The notes beneath the pieces were generated by a model, which was not told the DNA's origin, did not search any database, and saw only the letters and a program-made list of their open reading frames with translations. Positions 24,641 to 38,301 of a stretch of 64,000 nt of DNA are shown here, in pieces (within the stretch, counting starts at the first letter, position 1; each line of letters begins with the position of its first letter). The translations under genes and the position numbers were made by a program. Source of the DNA: Epiperipatus broadwayi (lineage: Eukaryota > Onychophora > Udeonychophora > Euonychophora > Peripatidae); contig JAQFVV010000186.1 of assembly GCA_028023455.1 (NCBI GenBank), forward strand, positions 558,001-622,000. Reading direction: 5' to 3'.

Positions 24641-27387
24641 TAAATGAAGTTCAACAATCTCAAGCCATTTTACAAGTGACAATTTTTTTTACTGAGTTCA
24701 ATCCCATAATATTAATGATCATATTTAATTAACATTATTATACCTTTGCTTATCATAAAAAAACTTTTGTTGCAATAATTAATTTGTACTGTTGTATAGC
24801 ATGAGAAAACAGTGTTACTTATGTGGGAAAAGTGTTTTTTAGAGGTATGGACTCCCTCTTCTGAGACTTATCATTAGTTAATAAAGAACTTGACATACTT
24901 TATCTCTTTTATAATTATAAGCTCTTTATATGAAGTGCTTTTAATCTTACTATCTGTGAGGCCCATATTAGCTTTCTTTATTTTTTTATAGTCTAAAATC
25001 TATGGTATGTCAACTTTCCCATATCACTTTGACTTTCTTTTTTATGCCAGTTTCCTAAGGTAGCCATCCCAGATTTTATTTAGTAGGGATATTCATCTTG
25101 GAGTCTATGTGGAGTAAACAAGTCACTAACAAGTCTTAAGTTTTATTAAGAGATATAGCCATAGGGTGGTTATAATTCTGGTTATTGATTTTGTTTCTTG
25201 TTGAGATGGAATAATTTTTTACATAGATATGATCTCATTGATTACTGACTGTTTAGTTTGCATGTTTTGATCTTCAGTTTTCAAATCATTAATTAAAGCA
25301 ATGTCTGTAATATGTTTTGTGGCTGCATCACTTGTCTGTTGTTGAATAAATTCTGTTGTAATCCTGGTGTCTTTCCACACTGGTGAGAAGTGGTTACTCT
25401 CATATTGCAATATTTGTATTTAAGTCATAGTTATATGTTTGTAATATATCCTCATTGTTTACAATGAGAACATTGTGGTTTAAGACCATAAATTATTAAA
25501 AGAAGTGCCATTTTCTGATCTTTGATGAAAGTGGAAATATCATTTGGATTTGCTTTAGATGGGTATTGGGGTGCTCTTTAGATACATGGGGTGAAAGGCA
25601 ATGACAACTTCAAATGGCTTCATTAATTTAGTAAAATCATTTATTATAATTTAAATAACTATTTTTTAATCAAACTATTAATAAAGTTTTCTCTATGCTG
25701 ATTTATTTTTATTAAAATGCATTTATCCAGAATCTTATTATTTTCTGAAATCTCTCTTTCAACTTCATATAACAAATTTTTTGAGAATCTGTATAGTGTA
25801 TAGTTATATTCATGATTGTGAGGACAGGAGAGTCTTCAGTAAAAAAGTTTAAATGATATCAGTAGATCTTTCAATATGGTTGCATTAAATCTCTTTGATA
25901 TTTTGCTTGAGATTTTTCCTGTCCAAGATTCCTCCATTAATTTAGCTGACAATTGAATTATATCTGCAAGAATATCTAATTTTATAAAATTTATCATTGT
26001 AGAAATGAAATCTTGATGTTGGGTTTCTTGTAATATTCTGTATTTTTTTCGTCTTTCTATTTGTTTTGTTTTTCGTAATGTTTAAACAGCTTCAGCATAA
26101 GTGTTACACATAGCGTTCAAAGGGAATGTCATATTCTGTTTAAATGTGATAAAAAAAATACTCACTGGAGGAGCTTTCTGATATATATTATATTTATTGA
26201 ATCTTAGGTTGTTTTATGACAGTGGGATCTGTTTTAAAAATTGATGTAATGGCTAGATGATAAATCAGAAAAAGATAATTATTCTACCAAGTTCAATGTG
26301 TTCCAGCTAGTTGGTATGTGGACACTCTTGTGTTATATTAAGTTTATTTGCTCTATATTTTCAAAATGAAGCTGGTGGCTTTTCACTGAGATTTGACTGG
26401 AGATAAAGAAAATACAGTACTGTAAAAAAACTGTGATGACCAAAACAAATGTCTCTTTTCTAAACTTATTACTATAAAAGTATTTATGAAATAGTGTTAA
26501 AAATGACAGATTGCATAAATTGGTTAGCATCATATATACCAGTAAGATCAGTTGTTTAACTGATATTAATAGATAAAAACTAACTTTAAAGAAAGATAAA
26601 GTTACAAAATTATGTGGTAAAATGAGTAGATAAAAGTCAACATAAATTTTAGTATAATCAAAAATGTATAAACAAAAAAAGAAAGATTATATCAACTACT
26701 AAATTTGATTTTTAAATCAGACTCATTATACTTGAATTATATATATACCTACACATAAACACCTTTATTGATATTTTTATTATTAGTTAGCCGCCAAATA
26801 GAAGACCTTATTGATAACTTTCTTCAAACCTTTCTTTCTATAATTCATAACTACATTTTTCATAAGATACTTCTTTTTTTTTTCTTTCCAAGGTAGCATT
26901 CTTATTTTTTAAAAAAATATCTGAATATGAACTAGTAGAGAATAAAAACTTTATTGCAATTTCTGTCTACAGTTTTTATCTACTTCATCTTATTTTTGAA
27001 CAAGTATTTCCAAAAGTAACTATATCTTATTATAGTATATTTTTTAAGCTTGTGAGAAGATTAAGACTATTAATTCTCTCTTTCCTATAGGATTGCATAT
27101 GAAGTCAGCCTCCATTTGTAAAGCTTAAAAGAGTATATAGATTCCCACGGATTCTGGAATGAGAAACATTTTTCTGAGTTTCACTTTTTAAAAATAGACA
27201 AAAAATTTTAATCTTGGAAATTAATAAGTATACACTTTATTTTTAACTGATGTCAGCGTGTTTAACATATTACAACATATTTAGTTCTTTAAAATATTTG
27301 ATTGCACGTAATAAATACGTAAATATCTTATTTTTCATTTTTTTTTTTTTGCGTTACTATTTAAATACATATTTGTTTGTTTTTTAG
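24641..27387. other. AT-rich non-coding, upstream of SLC6 exon
   Basis: A minus frame at 25410-25219 is polar and could be the end of ORF1 of the adjacent LINE, but I cannot show this. The last 50 bp form a strong polypyrimidine tract and splice acceptor (TTTGTTTTTTAG, ending at 27387). Confidence 0.45.
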
Positions 27388-27580
27388 AATGCAGATCCAG
27401 ATAGCTTTAACCGAACTGGAAGTACCCTACCTCTATCACCGGATGATGATGCTGAAGATGATGGACCAGAAAGAGGCACTTGGACAGGCCGTTTCGATTT
27501 TCTGTTATCATTGTTGGGTTATTCTGTAGGATTAGGCAACGTTTGGAGGTTTCCTTATTTATGTTATAAAAATGGAGGGG
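27388..27580 (+). CDS. SLC6 transporter, exon with N-terminal tail and TM1
   Basis: SLC6 proteins carry amino acids, neurotransmitters or osmolytes across the plasma membrane, driven by Na+ and Cl-. The exon opens after a TTTTTTAG acceptor and ends at GGGG|GTAAGC. It is read in phase 0 and leaves one base (phase 1). It encodes 64 residues: an acidic tail ([12 protein letters not shown]), [20 protein letters not shown], then [17 protein letters not shown]. The last part is the family's TM1 signature, with the unwound GLGN-WRFPY segment that binds Na+ and substrate. The best resemblance is to glycine-transporter-like and related invertebrate SLC6 members; the substrate cannot be fixed from two exons. 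The start codon must lie in an upstream exon not identified here. Confidence 0.95.
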
Positions 27581-28610
27581 GTAAGCTTTTTTTTAAATCA
27601 ATATATACTTATTATTTTATTTTTATCTGTAAGCTCTTTTGATCATTAATTTTAAATAATTTATAGTTGTTTTTTTTTTTCAAAATTGTTAGTGTTCTTT
27701 TTAAAAAAAACATTTAAATGATCAAAATCAAACGCATTTAAAATTAATTTTGATTACACATAAATTAGTTTATTTGTAAACTGTTTTTAAATGTTAAATA
27801 CGAGCTTTCTGAAAATTTCTTATTTTACTCGAAGCAATAAATGATAGTAAATACAATGTTCTACAAAAAAAAAACTTCGAAGACGGTTATTTATAAATCT
27901 TAATTTTTTTAAAAATATTTTCTATCTTTTTTAAATGAAACAAATTTTATATTGTTTTCATTGCTTGAATGATTGATTCATTTTACATATTGCGATAGAA
28001 ATTCGCAAGATTTTTTTTTTGATGGCGTTGGTGAGGGTTTCAAAAGTGCTGTGAGATTTTCTGATGGCTACACAATTCCCTTTTTATTAAAAGCTTTATT
28101 TATAAAATAAAAACATCATCGTTTTTTTTTTTTTAAACTGTAAAACTTTTTTTTATTATAGTTTAACATTTCTATTAAATCGAGTTGTCTATTTTCACAA
28201 TTCACTATTATTTAAAGTAATATAAAATAAAAATAAAAAATTACGAAAAAAATTGACAAAAAAAAAGAGGGAGAATATTGTAGAAGATTTAACAGATGAA
28301 TGAGAATTACACATGTTTTACTGATAACAGTGATAATCAGAGTTTATTTATACACATTATGCAAAATTAAAAAGTTACAATATTTAAAATTCTCTCCACA
28401 AATTATTCGAGAAATGTATATGTGTAGAGTTAATATTATATAAAACTGTAACTATCGATAGTTGTCCAGAGGCTCAGAAAAATCTCGTGATGTCTCTACT
28501 TGAAAATCACTTTTATACATTTTCTCAGTTTCTATTAATCTTAGACGTTGTAGATAGAAAGTGATTATTCAATGATAATAAAATGTATAACTTTGGCAAA
28601 AAGTTATTGA
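27581..28610. other. AT-rich intron sequence
   Basis: There are poly-T and poly-A runs and no recognisable element between the exon donor and the first intronic insertion. Confidence 0.4.
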
Positions 28611-28624
28611 TATTAATTAAAATA

Positions 28625-28885
28625 AAACCACCAAAACCTCACATGATCACTATTACCTATGTTAACGCAAACTGTTATTTGCAGGAGGAAACTTTCCATA
28701 CAGTAGTGTACACAGTTGTGCTTTCACATCCAAAGCTCCTTACTAATGAAAGCCACAAGCTAGAAACTAATCTGGGGATAATGGATGAGTAGGCATTAGA
28801 TGGGGATTTTATTCACAAACCTTCCTGCATCCACTGATTACCCTGGTTTGCACTGGGTGGCGCTACTGTATGGAGAGTTTGGTAC
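28625..28885 (+). mobile_element. Hammerhead-type element with 14-bp target duplication
   Basis: A perfect 14-bp duplication, TATTAATTAAAATA, flanks the insert (28611-28624 and 28886-28899). The insert begins AAACCACCAAAACC, runs through TCACATGATCAC, contains a degenerate ribozyme, and ends GGAGAGTTTGGTAC. A short inverted piece near 28686-28715 mirrors the right end, so this is a shortened foldback copy of the family at 43.6 and 47.3 kb. The long duplication points to insertion by an RT-linked endonuclease rather than cut-and-paste. Confidence 0.75.
28734..28779 (+). ncRNA. Degenerate hammerhead ribozyme motif
   Basis: The layout is that of the 44.4 kb copy, but the core reads CTAATGA (28743-28749) instead of CTGATGA and the cleavage triplet is ATC instead of GTC. 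GAAAC (28763-28767) and the stem I strand TGGGGA are kept. It is probably inactive. Confidence 0.6.
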
Positions 28886-28899
28886 TATTAATTAAAATA

Positions 28900-31800
28900 C
28901 TAATACAATAGAAATACATCTTATAAAATTGTGAATATGTTACCCAGTGAAATCTCAGAGAATAGAGAATTCCATTTTCATACTTTTCCCTATAATCTTC
29001 AAATGGATAACTCTCCTTATCCTATAAATGAAAAAGAAATGAAAGTGAACTAATGTCATGTTAAATCTATTTTGATTTTTTTGTTATTAAGGAAAGAATA
29101 AATCTTGATTAGTAGTCAATGCTTTTTCTGCATTCATTATAATGGAATAAAAAAACTTTTTTTTATTTTCTTATAATGCAAATGTGATATTGTACTCAAA
29201 GATTTGCTAGTATTGTGATGTTGACGGTCATAAAATCATAGCATTCCATACAACCAAATATTGCTTCTACAATTATTGAATGCTGAATTGATAAATAATG
29301 ATGCTCAATGTTTTAACATACATACATTATAACCCAAAAAAGAGAGATGATAATTTATGGGGAAATGATCAATAATCACATATGTTTTCTCTAGATAACC
29401 ACTTGGTACCTTATAGCCAATCGAAAGCCAATATGTTGGTCAAGCCAAAATTATATAACTTGAAAAAAGAATAGATGAACAGACCAACTACTGGAAAAAT
29501 AAATAACTTTAGCCAACTAAACAGTAACACATTGGCTAAACTCAGTGAGATCTTATATATATAATATATGCTACAAAAAAAAGAGCCATTGGGGTAAGAA
29601 TAGTAATGGATAAGTATTATAAATATATTAATCAACATTTATTAAATTTCAAGAGAAGAAATCTCAACTCACTCTGACAAAATATAAATGCTCTTAATAC
29701 TGAAAGCATGTACTAAAGAGTAGTTAGGTTATAACATGTTCTTTCTCATAATATATTTTTATACCCCCCCCCCCCCAATATAATTATACCCCTTCCCACT
29801 ACTATTCTCTTCATTTCATTGCAATGATCTGAATCAAGTTCAAAACTTTTGGTAAAGAATAATAATGTTTCTTAAGTTTTATTTGTGCCACTTTACTTTT
29901 CAAATAATTTCTTTTGCTAAAAACAATTTCTTTTTAATCATTGATTATAATAATAAGATCTCAAGATTCTTCATTAGATATTTCTAATATTAAAAATTTC
30001 ACTCTTATTTATTTATGAGTTATCAAACAATGAATGGCATCCTGGTGAAAATATGAGGAGACATACTCTTACCCCTAAGATAATGACTACTTAATTTACA
30101 GTAATAATAACAAATTTTAAAAGAAAATATTTTACTTAAAGTAAAATACATAGAAACTCTTAATTTTGATCATTTATGATTAAGAAAATGGATAAATATT
30201 TTATTCTTTAGATGCATTCTTCACATCTTTAGACTATTATAACAAAGTGATTATTTTTGCTGTATGTACATGTACTGTAAACGATTAGGATCAAATATAT
30301 TTGTGTCATTAATCATATAATGTTAAGATTTCTGGATAATTGATATGTGATTGAGATGATATTAAAATTGAACACAAAAATTTAACAATAAACCATTTAT
30401 TTACACAACAAGAATAATTCAATCTACCGACTTAAAATGAACTGCTTAAATACAATGCTATATAAATCTTACTACATTGAAGAAATACAATTTCACAAGT
30501 TTGCAAATTTATGAATTAAATTGTAATAACTGTTTTAATTTGTGACTGATATAAGCTTTCTAATAAGGAGATTATTACAATAAGCTATGCATTTTTCATG
30601 ACTGATAAAAAGTTTTATTAACTAAAGCATTATTACAAGAAGTTCACCATTTTTTCCTACTAATCACACTATAATGTTGTCTCAATAATGAGAATGATTC
30701 CATCTTAATACCAATCGTCTTAGCAGTCCAGCAATGATTCCATTCTTTAAGATGATGTATATTGCTTATTTAGACTTATAATTACAATTTTAAAAATTTA
30801 AATAAAAGAACTACTGGTTTTATATTCTGTAATGCTGACAAAGCATAGCAAAATTGATCTACACTTCAGAACCAGAGTAGTCAAAAGTGCAACTGAAGAA
30901 AAGATGATACTCTTCATAAACAAATAATATCAATTGTCATAATAATGAAGTGTGTCATGCAGTATACCTGACATGACTACATACAAAATGTGATAATTTC
31001 AAGAGATGAAAAGATAAATAAGGCTATGAACCTAATGATGTCATGAATTCAAAAGAGCACCTACATTTTGAGGGCAAATAAATATGCTAGGACCTTTGCC
31101 TCTTAAGATATGGGAAAAATGAGACTGAACCACCATAAATATTAGGAACAATAGGGAACAACTCAAACAAAGCATTTATGTGAAACATGAAAAATATATA
31201 TACCATTCATGGAAAAATATCATCAGAAGAGAGAGGAAAGGCACAATCTCTTTATAAAGTACATATACTAATAAATAATATCATCAAGAGAGAGAACATA
31301 TACATCTCTTGGAAAATATCATCGTAAGATAAGCATAAAACAAAAGAGACTATTGTCACAATCTCCTAACAAATATAATAATTATTAACTGATGTATAAA
31401 ACAAAAATTTGACCTAATGAAATATGGCCTGAAATATACAATAAAATAAGAATATACAACATCCTCACTGGGACAAAGCAGTACCTTTAAAGTGATATAA
31501 TATTAATAAAGTAGTAAATACTCTACGAACTTGTGAATATTACAATTGTCAACTAATCCATAAAATATATCAGACAAGAATGCGTAATATGACAATAAAA
31601 TATATAATAAATTACAAAAAGTGTATAATTATCATTTAACATTGTACCCAGTTTACCAAAATCTAAATTATTAAAGTTCTTAACCAGTTATCAGTCTATA
31701 GTTCTGCAAACATATAAAATTTCTCCATTTGTTGAAATTTCAGCAAATCAAAATTTAGATACACAACATTCAGAATTATTTTTAAAACAAACACACAAAC

Positions 31801-32422
31801 ATATTAATGGCCATTTAGTTTCATGAAATAATTTTTTTAAAACAAATAAGGCACTGATGAATTATGTTATAGCATTAAATTAACTTTTATTCATTCATTT
31901 TGGAAAAATTGTAGCACTAATAATAATAATGAAGTACATAATAAAGTGGATTTTATTGAATGTTAATTGTATATAACTCAAATTATTCATTAAAATATTT
32001 CATATTTCTCTTGTAGTACAAATATAGCTGTTTCCATTATTTTGTCCAGACATATTTGATTAATTATAATAATGGAATTTTAAGTAATAAGTCCATTATA
32101 GAGATATAATATTTTTTCTTTAACATAAGTATGGACATAATGCTTTTCTCTTTGTATTCTTTCTCTATTTACAAATTATGCTGATATTAGGGCCTCCCTG
32201 TGCAGTATTTTTATTTTTGTAGGCTTCTAAATAATTAAATTTTCTTACCGAGCTTTAAAATTTTTTTATTAGTTAATACTGATAAAAAAGATAATGTAAA
32301 TATAATTTTAAATTATAAAAATTTAACAATCCGGAATTGATAAAAGAGTTTTCTATAAATAATGTTAACACCACACTACTAAAATTCATCTTTAAAAAAT
32401 GTAATTATTTATATCTATGAGG
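28900..32422. other. AT-rich intron sequence, no element recognised
   Basis: Apart from a poly-C run near 29765-29777 and simple A/T sequence, I see nothing I can assign. No exon-like stretch with splice signals stands out. Confidence 0.4.
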
Positions 32423-32437
32423 AAAAAAATTGAATTA

Positions 32438-32543
32438 GTCTTGCGTTGTTAGCCGAGAGGTATCGCAGCCACCATGCAAGCAAGTAGTTGGTTGCATACA
32501 GTTGTGGGTTCGCGTCCCGGCCGATGCTATGACATATGAGAAA
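32438..32543 (+). mobile_element. tRNA-derived SINE with 15-bp target duplication
   Basis: TTAGCCGAGAGGT (A-box-like) and GGGTTCGCGTCCC (B-box-like) lie about 45 bp apart, the arrangement of a tRNA-derived pol III promoter. The unit ends in an A-run. A 15-bp duplication, AAAAAAATTGAATTA, flanks it (32423-32437 and 32544-32558), as expected for LINE-mobilised SINEs. A second copy is at about 60655-60765. Confidence 0.85.
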
Positions 32544-32656
32544 AAAAAAATTGAATTAATAGCTTGGATTATCTATATACAAGAATTTTTGTGATGTGAT
32601 GCATTATGGATTCTCCTTTCTTGGAATTGGGAATCTTTCAGCCACTATGCTTAGAG

Positions 32657-33185
32657 CAGTGGTCTTCAACCTTTTCACACCTGTGGACCGGTAAAAATAA
32701 GGATAAGGTTCCGCGGACCAGCAAAAATAAGGATAAGATTTCGCAGACCAGCAGAAGTCTATAGATAAATTTTCTTAAAGATAAGCATATTGTTATAACT
32801 GATCAAAACAACAATGTTAAATATATAAGATAAAGTTTTATATATATATATGGAATTTATATAATAAAAAACTTTTTTTAAAATTTTTTTAGAAAAGTAA
32901 TAAAAAATTTAATTCTACCCCCCCCCCCCATAAACATCTGTGATAACAAGAAAAACAAATTAATTTATGAACGATTGATTAGATTTTGTTTTCGTTCTGT
33001 TTTCTTTTTTTTTTAATTGGGTAAAAATGAGATGAAAAAATAAATAAAAATTGGCTATATTAATTAAAAGTTTAAACTCTTATTATTTATTATTACAAAC
33101 TTTTTACTGCCTGTCTAGCATGTGGACCTGCAGAAAAGTTCCGTGGCCCGGTGCCGGGCTGCGGACCAAGGGTTGAAGAACACTG
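32657..33185. mobile_element. hAT MITE inserted in the CR1-like LINE
   Basis: The terminal inverted repeats read CAGTGGTCTTCAACC at the left and the complement of CAGTGTTCTTCAACC at the right. Sub-terminal phrases (GTGGACCGG, CCCGGTGCCGGG) fit known hAT non-autonomous elements. A perfect 8-bp duplication, GCTTAGAG, flanks it (32649-32656 and 33186-33193). LINE sequence continues on both sides: the 3' tail at 32594-32648 and the coding part from 33194. The 69-codon frame at 33122 is an accident of this repeat. There is a poly-C run near 32919. Confidence 0.92.
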
Positions 33186-33193
33186 GCTTAGAG

Positions 33194-36100
33194 AATCTTC
33201 TCTTTCTATTCCCCACTTTAAGTTTTTCCCAAATTTTTCTCTATCCTGCTCCATCACATTTCCACAACATTATCTTTGTCTATTCTATGAACTTTATACA
33301 TAGATCCCCCCCCCCCCCTTTTGCAACCTAGCATAAAACCCAAAACCCACTTTCCATATAATCACTTAGTTTATATTTATTCTTCCACAACTGCATTATT
33401 TGTATTCTTTATACTTGTAAGCATTTATATTCAATTAACAGATGCCTAATATTTTTCATGCTTTCCTTACATAACTTGTAGACTAAATCAGTCACATTTC
33501 TCCATTTATGTGTATATTTCCTTGTTGCTAATGATCCTGTTTGAACTTTAAACAGTAAACTACTTTCCTTGCTATTACCATAAATTAATTTACACCCAAT
33601 ATTCTGTGTACTAAAGTCTATATATATATATTTAATTCTTTTAACTTTTCATACTAGTTCTCCATCTCTCCAACTCCCTATTCTTTATTAATGCATCTAT
33701 TCTTTTATCCATTCTTTGCCATTATAGCACTCAACAATTCTTCTAACCCAGTCATCCTATCTTTTGTACAAGTATACTGATATAAAGTTTTTATCCAAAT
33801 CTTCTGCATACCATACTACTTTTCTCACTCATTTTATTGCCAGTCCTTTATTCATAACCCAGTTACATACTAATTTGGCTACTCTATTATTGTCCATAAA
33901 TTACAATTTACTGAACATTTTCATTTTGCTTTTTGCATCTCTCATATAAAAACTTGATTATCCCATTTCTGCTTGAATTGCCTTCTTCCCCATCCACACA
34001 TCTGCATCTAATGTATGTCTTCCTACTTCTCTTTGTACTTTTTCTAAGTAATCTAACACCTATTTACTAACACAATGCATCATTACCATAACTTAATCCT
34101 GCTACTGCCACTCCCTTTCATACAATTTTTGCTACATAATATTTATTATATGAAAACACTGTTAATTTATTTATCAGTTCCTTTATTTTCTTTGCTTCAT
34201 TTATCAATTTTTTCTCCCATTCATCCAAGCAATTTCTCTGCTTACTTAAGATGATTTCCAAATAGTTATACCTATTCACCACATTATTTAATTTTATATC
34301 CCCCAATAAAAATTCTTTTTCTTCTCTTTCCCTAATATTTATCATCATTACTTTTGATTTTTCTTTACTAAATTTAGTTCCTATCTCTTTACCCACATCC
34401 ACAAATAAAAGACTCGGTCATATATATACTCCCTTGCCACCTACTAATGGTATCTCTACCCCTCTTCCTTGTCTTTCTATTGCTCTCTCCATTTCTCTGA
34501 AATATAACATAAACAAATAGGGTATCCTTGCCTTAATCCACCCCATTTTTAACTTTAACTGATTCTATATCTCCTAATTGATACGTATAGTAATTATTTT
34601 CATACAATCTCTTAATAAGATCCACTAAAACTTTATTCATTCCCAAATTTACTAAACTTACCCATAGTCTATTTCTATTTACTCTATCATATGTTCTTCC
34701 ATCCACTTTGCAACCTTTCCAGTTACCATATATGCAAAAACTTTATATAACACTGACATTACCGTTATCGGTCTATAATTGTTTAACTTTCTATAATCCT
34801 TACCTTTTTCTTTAAATAGTAGCTTTACTCTTATATTATTCCAGTTATCTGAAAATTCTCTCTTCTGTGCCATCTTATTAAAAAAATGATGATAGATTTA
34901 ACTTTGTTCTATTTCCTAAATTCATCACCATCTCTGCCACTCATCCATCTAAACCTCTTGCCTTTCCAATTTTCAATTTCTTGCCTGCCTCATTCAGTTC
35001 ATATTCTGTAAACCTAATATTTCCATTACTTTGATTTTATGTTTGTTATCACTCTATTCTTCACATCTAACATCTTTTTTATATCCATTACATATTTATT
35101 CAAGATTGTTTCTAATTCTTCTCTATAGCTACATTCTTTTTCCTCATCATTTAATAATACTATTTCTCTCTCCCCTACATTCCTTCTTTTAATATAATTC
35201 CAAATTTTTTACTTCCATGTTTTCCATTTTTATTAATATCCTCCAATAATTTATTATTTAATTTCATTGTTTTTTTTAAAAATATTTTTCCAATTTAATA
35301 TTAACATTTTTTCACTTTCTTTGTTTTTAGTAGCACATTTATATTCTCTACATACTTGTTTCTCCTTTTTACAATTTTACTAATTTTCACTTTTGTATTC
35401 CTTTTACTCTTCTGAATATTCTCACCTAAAACCCTATTTGCCATTTTTTCTACTCACTACACCAGTTCTTATATTCATCCCCAACAAACTCTTCCATAAT
35501 TTCTTTTACTTTTATTTTATATTCTTATAACTTATTCTTATCATTCATTCTCCATCTACATCTTTCACTATCCTTTCTATTTTTATTACTATTTTCCAGC
35601 TCATTACTAACCATTTCTATTATCAAGAAATTATGATCACTACTATACTCTCTTCATTTCAAGCATTCAATTTTCCATACTTTATTCATTCCTTCTTTCT
35701 CTACTACTACATAATCTATTGTGTGAAATATATTATTCCTACACCATATGTTCTGGCCCTCATAAATATTTGATAAATTTTCAATGCTCAAATTCACTCT
35801 CTGACAAAAATTATTCAAAAGCTGTCCATTCTTGTTATCTGCATCAATTTCTTCAATATGCCCATTTATATCCCCTATAACTATTATCCCACCCCCCTTT
35901 TGAAACTCTGCATATCTTTAACTAGACTTTCATATATGCTTTTGTTTCACTCCATTATAATTTGATTACTTCAGTGGCAAATACACTACAACCACCATAC
36001 ATTCTTGTTTTCCTAACCTTATCTTAAATTTTAAATGTTCTTGACATTTAACAATATTTAAATATTTTTTTGATATAACTTCTATACCATCACTCCTTTT

Positions 36101-36210
36101 TTTTTATTTATACCTGCCATACCAAGTTTCCAATGTAGGTTCTTCTTTATTATTTCCAGCCACTTTTCTAATCTCCTATCACTTTGCAGATTCAAATATC
36201 CAATTTTAAA
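33194..36210 (-). pseudogene. CR1-like LINE ORF2 (endonuclease-RT), broken
   Basis: From the 5' side: the AP-type endonuclease gives GGGIIVIGDINGHIEE near 35900-35860, IDYVVVEKE near 35700 and SDHNFLIIEM near 35620. The RT gives LLFKEKGKDYRKLNNYRPIT near 34840-34780. The thumb gives GTKFSKEKSKVMMI and LDEWEKKLINEAKK at 34402-34118. The C-terminal finger is degenerate (KLCKES...NIRHLLIEYKC) near 33450. The catalytic ADD box expected between GVEIPLVGGKGVYI (about 34440) and GTKFSKEKSK (about 34380) is missing, so this copy lost part of the active site by deletion besides carrying stops. Confidence 0.8.
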
Positions 36211-36661
36211 AATTTATTTTTTCTTACTATTTTTAAAATTTGTTTGACTTTTTCTTCTCTATTACATTTGCAATTAGCTTGTTTATCATTAATTTTACAG
36301 ACCCATTCCCTCTCCACATCTACATTTATATCTAAATTAGCTACCCTTTTTTTCTTACATCCTGCCCATTCTTCTTCTTTTTGTTAATACTGTAATCTAA
36401 AAGCCTACCCCCTTTTATAAGTTTCCCAAACTATAATATTTTTATAAATCAAATCCACTAATGCTTCACATCCTTGGTTTGCTAAGTGCAATTCATCATT
36501 ACCATATAATTCCCTCTTACTATTAAAAAAATCCCACACATCCACAAACATAACATTATTTCTCTTGCATAATTATTTCAATCTTTCATTTATAGAACAT
36601 GCCATATCTAACATATACCTATTGTCAAATCTTGGTAGTGATCCAATTATTATTACTCATA

Positions 36662-38301
36662 TTTTAATCTTATTGTTTTAAAATAAATTTATTAAACATA
36701 GTAACATAGTAATATACAGTTAAACTTTATAAAAATTTACATAGCATTCAGAATGAAACTTGAAAAAGTCAATGCAGAGAAAAGGGTATCTTAATATGAT
36801 TAAGAGGAAAATAAAACTTTTACCCAAGTATCATCATGTAGACTCACAGGTGAAAGCAAAGAGTCTCGCTGCTTGACTTGGTCAAGAAGCTTAATAAAGA
36901 CACTTAGAGCCGAGTCCTGAGAATGACCAAAGATGAGCCTGCGACGCGTCAACCATAAAGAAAAAAATGTTATAAAGATAGATAATCTTATTGCTGCAAA
37001 CGATCCCTTCTTAAGAGTATTAGAAACAGAAAGAGCATCCCTAAGATCCAGAGAGACATTCGCAACAATAAAGTCCCTAATCGACTTAAGAGCAGGACAA
37101 ATATAGAAAATATGGAGTATTGTCTCATCATATAATCTACACAACTGACAGTGAGACAAAATCCTAATGAAGCCTCTGCTGGTCACTAAAAAATAACTTG
37201 TTGGGAGCGCATTTAAATTTAGTTTAAATACAAAATCAACATGTCTTGCTTCAATGAAAAGAAGTTTCATTGGACGCAAGAGAACTTTATTTGAAACACC
37301 TAATGAAGTCAAAAGAGGAGTATAATGTGGAAATTTTAATTTATAAACATCCCAGAATGCCAATTTCCCATCAAGCACAACTTGAACCGAGGGTATCGAC
37401 TTAATAACTGACTTCCATAAACCAGCAATCCAATAACTTGAAAATGGAGGTCGCATATCTGTAGGATCAATAACCAAAGGAAGGGCTAACTGAGCAAGCT
37501 TTAGACAAGTTACACGAAGAAAAGATATAGATCTCTGGAGATATAGAGTTGAGACCGAGTGCAAACCTAGACCATTTAAAAGCTTCGGCATTTGAATTTT
37601 AGCAATACTGATGGCTACGACCTTGTTTTTCCAAAATAATTTTGAACAAAGCAAATTTATAGCCCTCTCAAAATGCTTTGTTGGCCTAATAATTGGTAAA
37701 TAATAACTAAGCCTTGAATAGACCAAAGAGTTCAGGAGTGTAACCTTACCCATAAGCGAAATATTTATATTGACAAGCGATGCAACTATCCTATTTGTTT
37801 TATCAAGAATAATATTTTGCATCTGCCTTGTAATTACTGGACAAGATAAAACTATTGGAAAACCAAGGAAAGACTGAGGCTTGGCTGGGAAAGTTGAAAT
37901 AATTGACAAACCAGATTTAATTTTCCGCATTGCGGATTTTATAACATTAATATGAAGATTAAAAGTATTAGAAAAAGAGTCCAATATTTGCAACAAAGCC
38001 AGAGGAAAAGATTTATTAGGAAGAAAGACAGAGACATCATCAACATAAGAAATATGATGAATAGTCTGTTTAAGAGCAGGAATATAGATACCAGGCAGTT
38101 TAGATTCTATCTGTAAAAGTAACGGATTTAAATATGTAATAAAACATAATGTGGCAAGAGGAGATCCCTGTGGCACTGAGAGATACGGACTAAAACCATC
38201 TGCAAGTTTACCATCCATTACTCTCTTCAATGGTTCTAATAAATTATTTATTCTGACCATAACATAAACATCTCTATTCCCTTGTTTCTTCAAGGAAAGC
38301 A
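36662..38301 (-). mobile_element. L1/Tx1-like LINE nested in the CR1-like ORF1
   Basis: The host LINE reads YVRV on one side and VIIIG on the other. At the borders TACTCATA (36654-36661) and TACTCGTA (38302-38309) form an 8-bp target duplication with one mismatch. The insert is a 5'-truncated copy with a long open frame and a short A/T-rich 3' end. It is the least decayed LINE in the window, consistent with being the younger insertion. Confidence 0.8.

Noticed and set aside
32438-32543. Possible functional tRNA gene
   Set aside because: Pol III boxes are present, but no acceptor stem or normal anticodon arm can be drawn. A flanking 15-bp duplication, a tail and a second copy show that it is a SINE.
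33122-33331. 69-codon + frame
   Set aside because: It starts in the terminal part of the hAT MITE and runs into antisense LINE sequence.
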